Shown: positions 16,897-24,685 of the stretch, in pieces
Numbering within the stretch: the first letter of the stretch is position 1
How the letters are laid out: the number at the start of each line of letters is the position of its first letter
The notes under the pieces: generated by a model
Told to the model about the DNA's origin: nothing
The model's database searches: none
What the model saw: only the letters and a program-made list of their open reading frames with translations
Program-made: the position numbers and the translations under genes
DNA from: Candidatus Brevundimonas phytovorans
Lineage (GTDB): Bacteria; Pseudomonadota; Alphaproteobacteria; Caulobacterales; Caulobacteraceae
Assembly (NCBI GenBank): GCA_029203145.1
Contig: CP119309.1
Location: 2,319,001-2,383,000, forward strand
Length of the DNA: 64,000 nt
Reading direction: 5' to 3'

Positions 16897-18492
16897 TCAG
16901 GCGGCGGCGAGACGATCCATTTCCGCGGTCAGGGCTTCGGCCTGTCGGGCCAGTTCGCCTGAGGCGTTGAGCAGTTCCGACGAGGCGTCGCTGGTCTGGA
17001 CCGCCGCCGCATTGACCCCGGCGATACTGGTCGAGACCTGACGCGTGCCCTCTGCCACCTGGGTCACATTGGCGGCGATTTCGCGGGTGGCGGCGGACTG
17101 TTCCTCGACCGCGCCGGCGATGGCCGAGGCGATGTCCGCCACCTTGCGGATGGTGTCGGTGATGCTGCCGATGGCCCCGACCGAGGTCTGGGTCGCCGAC
17201 TGCATGGCCGCCACCTGGGACGAGATTTCGTGGGTGGCCCGCGCCGTCTGGTCCGACAGGCTCTTCACCTCGGAGGCCACGACGGCGAAGCCCTTGCCCG
17301 CCTCGCCCGCCCGCGCGGCCTCGATGGTGGCGTTCAGCGCCAAGAGCTTGGTCTGGCCGGCGATGTCGTTGATCAGGGTGACGACATTGCCGATCTTCTG
17401 GGCGGCGTCCGCCAGGGTGCGGATCGCCTCGCTGGTGCGGTCGGCCTCGGTCACGGCGTGCTGGGAGATGCTGCTGGATTCCGCCACCTGACGCGCGATC
17501 TCGCTGATCGAGGCGGTCAGTTCCTCGCCCGCAGACGACACGGTCTGGACGTTGACCGAGGTGACTTCCGCCGCCGCCGTCACCGCCCCGGCCTGGCGCG
17601 TGGTTTCCTCGGCGGTGCCGGCCATGCTCTCGGCGGTGGCTCGCATCTGCGACGCCGCCGAGGCGACGATGCCCGAGATTTCCGTCACCCGCGCCGCCAC
17701 CTGTTTCTGGGCGCTGATGTCCGTGGCGAACTTGACCACCTTGAGCGGCGTCCCGCGCGCGTCGAGGATGGGGTTGTAGCTGGCCTGCAGCCAGACCTCG
17801 CGCCCGTCCTTGCCGACCCGGCGGTACTGACCGGCGTCGTATTCGCCGCGCCCCAGCTTCTCCCAGAAGGCGCGATAGGCGCCCGATTGCACCTCGGCCG
17901 GATCGACGAACATGGAGTGGTGGCGGCCGACGATCTCCTCCAACCGATAGCCGGTGGTGCTCAGGAAATTGCCGTTGGCGCTCTGGATCGTCCCGTCCAG
18001 ATTGAACTCGATCACCGCCTGGGCCTTGCTGAGCGCCTCCAGCATCCCGGCGTGCTTGCGCAGCTCGGTGACGTCGTTCCACTCCAGCACATTGCCGACG
18101 TAGTCGCCGCCGGCGTCGAGCACCGACATGACCCGAAGCGCGAAGCGCAGGTCGCCGACGCTGATCTCGGCGATGTGCGGTCGGGCCAGCGGGTGGGCCA
18201 GCATGGCGCGCTGGTGGCTGGGGTCCTTGTGGAAGACGTCGATGGAGGTCCCGACCATCCGGTCCAGCGCCACCCCGGGGAAGGCGCGGGCGAAGGCGGC
18301 CTCATTGGCCTTCAGCAGGGCGCGGGTGGCGTCGTTCAGGTCGATGATGGTCAGGTCGCGGTCGACCATCATCAGGGCGGCCGAGGTGGACCGCACCACC
18401 GCGCGGGCGAAGGCGTCGGGATCGTCCTCGGGCCCGGCCACGATCAGGTCGTCCAGGCGTTCAGCAGCGTGGGCAGCGGCGGTGCGCGACAT
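16897..18492 (-). CDS. soluble PAS-domain methyl-accepting chemotaxis protein
   Basis: A 531-residue chemoreceptor with no membrane helix. Residues about 25-140 and 145-275 are two PAS domains (the second includes NGNFLSTTGYRLEEIVGRHH and VGKDGREVWLQASYNPILDA). Residues 280-530 are the MCP signalling coiled coil, with the conserved tip INDIAGQTKLLALNATIEAA followed by RAGEAGKGFAVVASEV. It probably senses a cytosolic or redox signal. The start is supported by AAGGAGC upstream of the ATG. It is third in cheA-cheW-mcp, 22 bases after cheW. The C-terminus lacks a CheR-docking pentapeptide, unlike the MCP at 37310-39253. Confidence 0.93.
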   Translation of the reverse strand: MSRTAAAHAAERLDDLIVAGPEDDPDAFARAVVRSTSAALMMVDRDLTIIDLNDATRALLKANEAAFARAFPGVALDRMVGTSIDVFHKDPSHQRAMLAHPLARPHIAEISVGDLRFALRVMSVLDAGGDYVGNVLEWNDVTELRKHAGMLEALSKAQAVIEFNLDGTIQSANGNFLSTTGYRLEEIVGRHHSMFVDPAEVQSGAYRAFWEKLGRGEYDAGQYRRVGKDGREVWLQASYNPILDARGTPLKVVKFATDISAQKQVAARVTEISGIVASAASQMRATAESMAGTAEETTRQAGAVTAAAEVTSVNVQTVSSAGEELTASISEIARQVAESSSISQHAVTEADRTSEAIRTLADAAQKIGNVVTLINDIAGQTKLLALNATIEAARAGEAGKGFAVVASEVKSLSDQTARATHEISSQVAAMQSATQTSVGAIGSITDTIRKVADIASAIAGAVEEQSAATREIAANVTQVAEGTRQVSTSIAGVNAAAVQTSDASSELLNASGELARQAEALTAEMDRLAAA

Positions 18493-18514
18493 GGCAGGCT
18501 CCTTGATAGTTCGC

Positions 18515-18979
18515 TCAGGCCGCAGCGGCCGGGGCGGACAGGGTGAAGGTCTGTTCGATGTTGAGGATCAGCAGGGAGGCGTCGTCGTGGCGGTAGAGGC
18601 CGTCGCACAGCGCCCGCCATTCCGGGGCCAGGGTGACGGGCAGAGGCTCCTTGGCCGCGCGGTCCAGCCACAGGACGTCGCCGACGTCCTCGACCTGAAG
18701 GGCGTAGAGCTCGCCGCCCCGCTCGACGATGACGCTCATATGCGGCTGGCCGGCCTCGCGCGGCGGCAGGCCCAGGCGGCGACGCATGTCCACCGCCGTG
18801 ATGATGCGGCCGCGCAGGTTCAGCGACCCGGCCACCTCGAACGGGGCCAGAGGCACGCGGTCGATGCGCACTGGGGCGATCACGTCCTGAACGCGCAGCA
18901 GGGGGACGCCGATCATCTGATCGCCGACGCGGACGGCGACCAGACCTTCGAGCGAAGGGTCGGAAGATGCGGACGTCAT
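18515..18979 (-). CDS. cheW: CheW adaptor, second chemotaxis system
   Basis: A 154-residue CheW-fold protein (LEGLVAVRVGDQMIGVPLLR, VPLAPFEVAGSLNLRGRIIT AVD, VIVERGGELYALQVEDVGDV). It couples the receptor to CheA. Its start overlaps the cheA stop by four bases and the PAS-MCP follows, so the three form one transcript. It is distinct in sequence from the CheW at 33895-34368, which suggests separate signalling arrays. Confidence 0.92.
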   Translation of the reverse strand: MTSASSDPSLEGLVAVRVGDQMIGVPLLRVQDVIAPVRIDRVPLAPFEVAGSLNLRGRIITAVDMRRRLGLPPREAGQPHMSVIVERGGELYALQVEDVGDVLWLDRAAKEPLPVTLAPEWRALCDGLYRHDDASLLILNIEQTFTLSAPAAAA

Positions 18980-21801
18980 GCGGCCTCCTGATCGTCATGA
19001 GAAGAGGGCGTGTCCGACAGGGCCTCAGCGACATCGGCCAGCAGGCCGTCGTCAGCCGGGTCGCCGCCCGCCATCCGGCGCGTCCCTAGCCCCAACAAGG
19101 GCGTGGCGTGCCAGGCCGAGGCGCGGCCAAAGGCGCTGGCCATGCGTCGCGCCGCCGGTCCCGCATGGCTGGTGTCGGCCAGGATCAGGTCGAAGGCGAG
19201 CCCGGCGTCGTGCATCGCCAGCGCCGCCTCGGCGTCGCCCGCCACCTCGACCTCGTAGCCGGCCTGCGCCAGCAGCGGCCCCAGCAGCATCCGGGTGAAG
19301 GGGCTTTCGTCCACGACCAGCAGACGCTTGGAGGCGCGGACGAAGGCGCCGACGTTCTGGGCCGCGACCGGCTGCGCCTCGGGGCGCGCCTCGCCGTCGC
19401 AACGGCGCCAGTAGAAGTCAACGTCGATCAGTTCCGTGGCCCGGCCCGCGACCACGACACTGCCGCTGACCCCGGTGGACGAGCCCGCCAGTTCAGCGGT
19501 CGCCGCCGCCTCGACGATGTCCACGATCTCCTCGGCCATCAGGCCCAAGCTGCGCTCGCCGCGCGAGAAGACCAGCAGGGGCCGCTTGGTCGGCGGCGCC
19601 GACGACAGGGGCGCGCCGTCCGGGTTCAGCACCGGCATCAACTGGCCGCGATACTGCAACAGCGAGCGCCCGTCGGCCCATTCCAGTGCGGCGGGCTCCA
19701 GTTCCTCGATGCGGGCCACCCCGGCCAGAGGCGCGGCCTTCAGCCCGCCGTCGGCGGCGCGGAAGACCAGCAGAGACTCTGTGCGGTCATCCGAAACAGC
19801 GGCCTCGGCAGCCATGTCCTCGCCGCCGTTCAGCAGGGCGCCGGCGCCCGCCTCGACCGCCATGCCCTTGAAGTCGAGGATCATGATCACCGCCCCGTCG
19901 CCGAGGATGGTGGCCCCGGAATAGAGCTTCAGGTGACGCAGGATGGTCGCCACCGGCTTGACCACGATCTCCTCGGTGTCGAACACTCGGTCGACGATGA
20001 CGCCGAAGTCGAAGGCCCCGACGCGGGCCACGACGATACAGGCCTCGCCGCGCGGGCCGTCCGGCGCCTCCAGCCCCAGCAGGGCCTGAAGCGAGACCAG
20101 AGGCAAGAGGCGGTCGCGTAGCCGCAGCACCTCGGCGCCATTGATCTGTTCGATGCGTCGGCCCGCCGCGCCATTGGCGCTGACCAGTTCGATGATGCTG
20201 GCCTGGGGCATGGCGAAACGCTCGCCGCAGCACTCGACCACCAGACCGGCGATGATGCTGAGCGTCAGGGGGATGCGGATGGAAAAGCGCGTCCCCTGCC
20301 CCTCGACCGAGGCCAGTTCGATGGCCCCGCCGATGGCCTCGATATTGGTGCGCACCACGTCCATGCCGACGCCGCGCCCCGACACCGCCGTCACCGAGGC
20401 GGCGGTCGAGAAGCCGGGCAGGAAGATCAGCTGGCGCGCCTCGGCGTCGCTCATCGCCGCCGCCTGAGCGGCGGAGATCAGGCCCGCCTCGACCGCCTTG
20501 TCGCGGATGCGGGCGGCGGGCAGGCCGCGCCCGTCATCGGCCATCTCGATCAGGATGGCCCCGCCCTCGTGCCGGGCCAGAAGGGTGATGCGGCCCGTCT
20601 CGGGCTTGCCCGCCGCGCGGCGCTGCTCCGGCGTTTCCAGCCCGTGGTCGGCGGCGTTGCGGATCATGTGGGTCAGGGGATCGCGGATCAGCTCCATGAC
20701 CTGGCGATCCAGCTCGGTGTCCTCGCCGGTCATGATCAGGTCGATGCGCTTGCCCAGGTCCGAGGCCAGGTCGCGCACCAGTCGCGGCAGCTTGGCCCAG
20801 GCGCCGCTGATCGGCTGCATCCGGGTCGTCATCACCCCTTCCTGCAGTTCGCTGGTCACCTGGTTCAGCCGGTGCAGCGGCCCGGCGAAGGGGGTCTCGG
20901 GCTGGTCGCGCAGGGTCTGGATCAACTGGTTGCGGATCAGCACCAGCTCGCTGACCATGGTCATCAGGCCTTCCAGCACATCGACGCCGACGCGGATAGT
21001 CTGCGGCCCCTTGGCCGGTTCGGCGCGGTCGGCGCGAGCGGGTTCGACCTCGCGTTCGTCGGTCGGAGCGGCCAGCAGCATATCGACCGCCTCGGCCTCG
21101 GCTTCCAGATCGATCAGGTTTTGACGCACGGCCTGAACGAAGGCGGCTTCATGGGACGCCAGCGCCGCGCCGAAGGTCTCGGCCAGGGCGCGCTGCAAGG
21201 CGCCGGGCGCCGCCGTGGCGCGGGCCACGCCGCACAGGGCCTCGCGCCATTCGGCTTGCACGCGGTCCAGATCGATCCCGGCGAACAGAGGGCCCGTGTC
21301 AGGGGCCGTGACCAGCAGGGCCAGCGCGCCCTCGCAGGCGGCGTCCAGCGTGGCCTCGCCGCCGACCCGTTCCAGCAGGGGGCGCGATGCGGCGGGCGCA
21401 ACCAACGCCGGGGCGCTGTCGCCCGCATAGATGCGGTCCAGCCGCCCGATCAGGGCGCTGTCGTCGCCGTCGGGCTCGGCGCCCGTGTCGGCCAGGCCCT
21501 CGATGATATTGCGGACCACGTCCACCGCATCGAGGATGACGGTGACGGACGCGGCGTCCACCGCCAGCGTCCCGTCGCGATAGAGGCCCAGCACGTTCTC
21601 GGCGGCGTGGGTCACGGTCTGCAGCCGCATCAGGCCGAGGAAGCCCGAGCCGCCCTTGAGGCTGTGGATCAGGCGGAAGATGTCGCCCAGCAGGTCCGGG
21701 TCGTCCGGCGTCTGCTCGAAGCGGACCAGCTTGGCGTCCACGGCCTCTATGCCCTCGCGGGCCTCGGACACGAACTCGATGATGACGTCGTCCACGCTCA
21801 T
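18976..21801 (-). CDS. cheA: hybrid CheA histidine kinase with C-terminal receiver-like domain
   Basis: The ATG at 21801 gives 941 residues. Residues 1-105 are an Hpt domain with phospho-His46 in FRLIHSLKGGSGFLGL. Residues about 268-545 are dimerisation and ATPase domains (LIRNQLIQTL, HMIRNAADHGLETPEQR, GRGVGMDVVRTNIEAIGG). Residues 550-690 are a CheW-like domain; 705-800 look like a second, weaker CheW-like domain. Residues 825-925 are a receiver with VVDES and phospho-acceptor-like Asp in LILADTS, but the conserved Lys of active receivers is missing. No typical P2 domain is evident. It heads the minus-strand operon and is divergent from cheY across a perfect CtrA-type site. Confidence 0.94.
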   Translation of the reverse strand: MSVDDVIIEFVSEAREGIEAVDAKLVRFEQTPDDPDLLGDIFRLIHSLKGGSGFLGLMRLQTVTHAAENVLGLYRDGTLAVDAASVTVILDAVDVVRNIIEGLADTGAEPDGDDSALIGRLDRIYAGDSAPALVAPAASRPLLERVGGEATLDAACEGALALLVTAPDTGPLFAGIDLDRVQAEWREALCGVARATAAPGALQRALAETFGAALASHEAAFVQAVRQNLIDLEAEAEAVDMLLAAPTDEREVEPARADRAEPAKGPQTIRVGVDVLEGLMTMVSELVLIRNQLIQTLRDQPETPFAGPLHRLNQVTSELQEGVMTTRMQPISGAWAKLPRLVRDLASDLGKRIDLIMTGEDTELDRQVMELIRDPLTHMIRNAADHGLETPEQRRAAGKPETGRITLLARHEGGAILIEMADDGRGLPAARIRDKAVEAGLISAAQAAAMSDAEARQLIFLPGFSTAASVTAVSGRGVGMDVVRTNIEAIGGAIELASVEGQGTRFSIRIPLTLSIIAGLVVECCGERFAMPQASIIELVSANGAAGRRIEQINGAEVLRLRDRLLPLVSLQALLGLEAPDGPRGEACIVVARVGAFDFGVIVDRVFDTEEIVVKPVATILRHLKLYSGATILGDGAVIMILDFKGMAVEAGAGALLNGGEDMAAEAAVSDDRTESLLVFRAADGGLKAAPLAGVARIEELEPAALEWADGRSLLQYRGQLMPVLNPDGAPLSSAPPTKRPLLVFSRGERSLGLMAEEIVDIVEAAATAELAGSSTGVSGSVVVAGRATELIDVDFYWRRCDGEARPEAQPVAAQNVGAFVRASKRLLVVDESPFTRMLLGPLLAQAGYEVEVAGDAEAALAMHDAGLAFDLILADTSHAGPAARRMASAFGRASAWHATPLLGLGTRRMAGGDPADDGLLADVAEALSDTPSSHDDQEAA

Positions 21802-21859
21802 CGCCCCCTTCAGGACGACTGCCGCCGCCCTTTCTGAACACAACCATGAGTCGCATCGG

Positions 21860-21874
21860 TTAAGCCAAGCTTAA
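21860..21874. promoter_or_regulatory. perfect CtrA-type site between cheA and cheY
   Basis: TTAA-GCCAAGC-TTAA, an exact match to the CtrA consensus TTAA-N7-TTAA. It lies 59 bases upstream of cheA and 98 bases upstream of cheY in an AT-rich patch. A further TTAA is at 21886-21889. In Caulobacter, CtrA restricts motility gene expression to part of the cell cycle, so both arms of this cluster may be cell-cycle controlled. Confidence 0.65.
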
Positions 21875-21971
21875 ATTTATGCAGCTTAAAAGTGTATCGC
21901 TGCCCCTGAGGGGTCGCGCCGTCTCCAATCACAGCGGCCGGTTCGGTCGCGACAGTGCAACGAGGGATAGA

Positions 21972-22358
21972 ATGGCCGCGGACAAGAGCATGAACGTCCT
22001 GGTGGTGGACGACTACAAGTCGATGGTGCGGATCGTGCGGGGCATGCTGAACCAGCTGGGCTTCGTCAACGTCGACGATGCGCCCGACGGGGCGGCGGCC
22101 ATGGCCCTGCTGAAAGAGAAGACCTACGGCCTGGTGCTGTCGGACTGGAACATGCAGCCGGTCACCGGGCTGGAACTGCTGAAACAGGTCCGCGCCGAGG
22201 AACGCACCAGAAAGACCCCCTTCGTCATGGTGACGGCGGAAGCCAAGGTCGAGAACGTCATCGCCGCGCGGCAGGCCGGGGTGAACAACTACGTCATCAA
22301 GCCCTTCACCCTGGCGGTGCTGAAGCAGAAGCTGTCCTCGGTGGTGGGCGAGATCTGA
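21972..22358 (+). CDS. cheY: CheY response regulator, second chemotaxis system
   Basis: The ATG at 21972 gives 128 residues, a single receiver domain. The acidic pair is in NVLVVDDYKSMVRIVR, phospho-acceptor Asp58 in LVLSDWNMQPVTGLEL, the Thr in VMVTAEAKVENVI and the conserved Lys in NNYVIKPFTL. Upstream in-frame codons fall outside the domain and overlap the CtrA region, so the shorter start is preferred. It is divergent from cheA and followed after 4 bases by a small CheZ-like gene. Confidence 0.94.
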   Translation: MAADKSMNVLVVDDYKSMVRIVRGMLNQLGFVNVDDAPDGAAAMALLKEKTYGLVLSDWNMQPVTGLELLKQVRAEERTRKTPFVMVTAEAKVENVIAARQAGVNNYVIKPFTLAVLKQKLSSVVGEI

Positions 22359-22362
22359 CCCC

Positions 22363-22704
22363 ATGACCCTCCAAATGACGCCGCAACAGATTCTGGCCGA
22401 GATCGATCATCTGAGGCGCGAACTGGCCGCCGCCGCCGACGACCTGCTGTCCGCCGCCGAACAGGGTCTGACCCTGGCGCAGACGGCCCCGATGGACGCC
22501 GAGGCGGTGACGGCCAGCTTTCACAGCATCCTCGCCGCGTGCAGCTTTCAGGACCTGGCGGATCAGAGGATCGCCCGGCTGCTGACGGCCCTGACCGGGC
22601 GCAAGGCGGCGCCGCGTCCCGACGCCGCCCTTCTGAACGGACCCGCCATGGCGGGCGAGACGGGCCTGAACCAGTCGGCGGCGGACGCCCTGCTGGGTTC
22701 CTAG
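22363..22704 (+). CDS. small CheZ-like protein, candidate CheY-P phosphatase
   Basis: A 113-residue helical protein. Residues 53-72 (FHSILAACSFQDLADQRIAR) closely resemble the CheZ catalytic helix, where an Asp and a Gln four residues later (E. coli Asp143 and Gln147) hydrolyse CheY-P. Here these would be Asp64 and Gln68. The protein is about half the length of E. coli CheZ and appears to lack the long C-terminal helix and CheY-binding tail, although a short tail ends NQSAADALLGS. It begins 4 bases after the cheY stop, so the two are coupled. The phosphatase role is inferred from the motif and context. Confidence 0.7.
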   Translation: MTLQMTPQQILAEIDHLRRELAAAADDLLSAAEQGLTLAQTAPMDAEAVTASFHSILAACSFQDLADQRIARLLTALTGRKAAPRPDAALLNGPAMAGETGLNQSAADALLGS

Positions 22705-22709
22705 ACACA

Positions 22710-22819
22710 CCGCTCATCCCGGCGGACGCCGGGATCCAGGGCTTTGGCTGCAACCGCCCCGAGGGCCGTCGTTGCGTCTGGGGCTCTCACTGGACCCCGG
22801 CGTCCGCCGGGGTGAGCGG
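22710..22819. repeat. palindromic intergenic element, family C copy 1
   Basis: 30-bp arms at 22710-22739 (CCGCTCATCCCGGCGGACGC then CGGGATCCAG) and 22790-22819 form an inverted repeat with about two mismatches. The left centre carries GGCTTTGGCTGCAA, a core shared with the copies at 27797-27918 and 62727-62835. It lies five bases after the stop of the CheZ-like gene. Confidence 0.85.
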
Positions 22820-22950
22820 GAGCAAGAGAAGGCGCCAATATTCCCCACGCGCCTTGCCAAGCCGTCGCCAAAGGGGTGCAGTAGGGCTTCGTTCCGCAGT
22901 CACCGTTCGGGCGCCGCCATCCTGATCTTCCGCCACAGCCGGTCCGCGCC

Positions 22951-24618
22951 ATGACCGCCCCCCAGACCGCGCCGCCTGCGCGCACCGGGGCGCTGGCGCC
23001 GCTGAACCATCCGGTCTTCCGGGCCGTCTGGATCACCAGTCTGGCGACCAATTTCGGCGGTCTGATCCAGTCTGTCGGCGCGGCCTGGATGATGTCTTCG
23101 ATCGCCTCGGCCCAGATGGTGGCCCTGGTTCAGGCCTCCGTCACCCTGCCCATCATGCTGCTGTCGCTGGCGGCGGGGGCCCTGGCCGACACGGTGGACC
23201 GGCGCAAGATCATGCTGGCCGCCCAGAGCTTCATGCTGCTGGTCTCGGCGGGGTTGTCGGTCATGACCTGGATGGGTCTGGTCACGCCCTGGGTGCTGCT
23301 CAGCTTCACCTTCCTGATCGGCTGCGGCGTGGCCTTCAACGGCCCGGCCTGGCAGGCGTCCGTCGGCGACATGGTCCCGCGTGAGGATCTGGCCGGGGCC
23401 GTGACCCTGAACTCCATGGGCTTCAACATGGCCCGCAGCGTCGGCCCGGCCATCGGCGGCCTGATCGTGGCGGCGGCAGGGGCGGCGGCGGCCTTTGCGG
23501 TCAACGCCGTCAGCTACATCGGCCTGCTGATCGTCCTGTTCCGCTGGACGCCGGATCGACCCAAGCCGACCCTGCCGCGCGAGGGTCTTCTGGCGGCCAT
23601 GGCGGGGGGCGTGCGCTACGCCTTCCTGTCGCCGCGCGTGACGGCGGTGCTGCTGCGCGCCGTGGTCTTCGGGGTCGGGGCCAGCGCGGTTCAGGCCCTT
23701 ATGCCTCTGGTGGCGCGCGAAGGCGGCGGCGGCCCCCTGATCTTCGGCCTGCTGCTGGGGGCCTTCGGGGTCGGCGCCGTGGGCGGGGCCCTGTTCATCG
23801 GCAGGCTGCGCGCCCGGTTCGAGACCGAGACCATCGTCCGCGTCGCCGCCCTGACCTTCGCCGTGGCGGCGGCGACCATCGGCTACAGCCCCTGGCTGGC
23901 CCTGACCCTGCCGGCCCTGCTGATCGCCGGCGCGGGCTGGGTGCTGGTGCTGTCGACCTTCAACGTCACGGTGCAGATGTCGGTGCCGCGCTGGGTCGTG
24001 GCGCGGGCCCTGGCCCTCTATCAGATGGCGGCCTTTGGCGGCATGGCGGGCGGCAGCTGGCTGTGGGGGACTCTGGCCCAGAGCCAGGGTCTGGACACGG
24101 CGCTGGGCCTGTCGTCGGGGGTGCTGCTGCTGTCGGTGCTGATCGGCCTGCGCGTGCCCCTGCCCTCGACCGCCAACCTCAACATGGACCTGCTGCGGCG
24201 CTGGACCGAGCCGGAGACCCAGTTGGCCATCGAGCCGCGCAGCGGGCCGATCGTCGTCTCCATCGCCTATCGCATCCGGGACGTGGACATCGACGACTTC
24301 CTGGCCGTCATGGACGAACGGCGCCGCGTCCGCCGCCGCGACGGCGCCCGCCAGTGGCGCCTGCTGCGCGACCTGGCCGAGCCGGATGTCTGGGTCGAGA
24401 AATACCAGACCGCGACCTGGCTGGACTATGTGCGCCACAACCAGCGCATCACCGAAGCCGACGCCGACATCTCGCGCCGCATCTACGCCCTGCATCAGGG
24501 ACCGGACAAACCCGTGGTCCACCGCCTGATCGAGCGCACCACCGCCCCCCTGGCCGCCAACCTGCACGAGGATCGCCACTACGGCGAGCCTCTGACCGAC
24601 CCGACGCGGGCGTCGTAG
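22951..24618 (+). CDS. MFS transporter with C-terminal soluble domain (MFS_3 / enterobactin-exporter type)
   Basis: A 555-residue protein. Residues 15-410 contain about 12 membrane helices with the MFS loop motif GALADTVDRRKIMLAAQSF and the subfamily segment VALVQASVTLPIMLLSLAAG, placing it with EntS-like exporters (MFS_3). Residues 440-545 are a soluble ferredoxin-like region (VVSIAYRIRDVDIDDFLAVM, WVEKYQTATWLDYVRHNQRI) resembling antibiotic-biosynthesis-monooxygenase modules, found at the C-terminus of several members. Drug or metabolite export is likely; the substrate is unknown. The start is supported by family alignment, but no strong ribosome-binding site is seen. Confidence 0.88.
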   Translation: MTAPQTAPPARTGALAPLNHPVFRAVWITSLATNFGGLIQSVGAAWMMSSIASAQMVALVQASVTLPIMLLSLAAGALADTVDRRKIMLAAQSFMLLVSAGLSVMTWMGLVTPWVLLSFTFLIGCGVAFNGPAWQASVGDMVPREDLAGAVTLNSMGFNMARSVGPAIGGLIVAAAGAAAAFAVNAVSYIGLLIVLFRWTPDRPKPTLPREGLLAAMAGGVRYAFLSPRVTAVLLRAVVFGVGASAVQALMPLVAREGGGGPLIFGLLLGAFGVGAVGGALFIGRLRARFETETIVRVAALTFAVAAATIGYSPWLALTLPALLIAGAGWVLVLSTFNVTVQMSVPRWVVARALALYQMAAFGGMAGGSWLWGTLAQSQGLDTALGLSSGVLLLSVLIGLRVPLPSTANLNMDLLRRWTEPETQLAIEPRSGPIVVSIAYRIRDVDIDDFLAVMDERRRVRRRDGARQWRLLRDLAEPDVWVEKYQTATWLDYVRHNQRITEADADISRRIYALHQGPDKPVVHRLIERTTAPLAANLHEDRHYGEPLTDPTRAS

Positions 24619-24633
24619 GATCATCCCCCACGC

Positions 24634-24666
24634 CCGCTCATCCCCGCGGAAGCGGGGGATGAGCGG
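24634..24666. repeat. short palindromic element, family C (single hairpin)
   Basis: CCGCTCATCCCC and GGGGGATGAGCGG form one hairpin around GCGGAAGC, in the convergent gap between two MFS genes. It looks like one arm of the family-C element and probably terminates both transcripts. Confidence 0.8.
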
Positions 24667-24685
24667 ATAAAAGCGCACCGCCCCC

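Noticed and set aside
18976..19400. Separate response-regulator gene at the end of cheA
   Set aside because: The receiver-like domain is in frame with cheA and has no start or ribosome-binding site of its own.
22900..24678. 592-residue minus-strand open frame opposite the MFS gene
   Set aside because: His/Gln/Gly-rich composition without domains; shadow of the clear MFS transporter.
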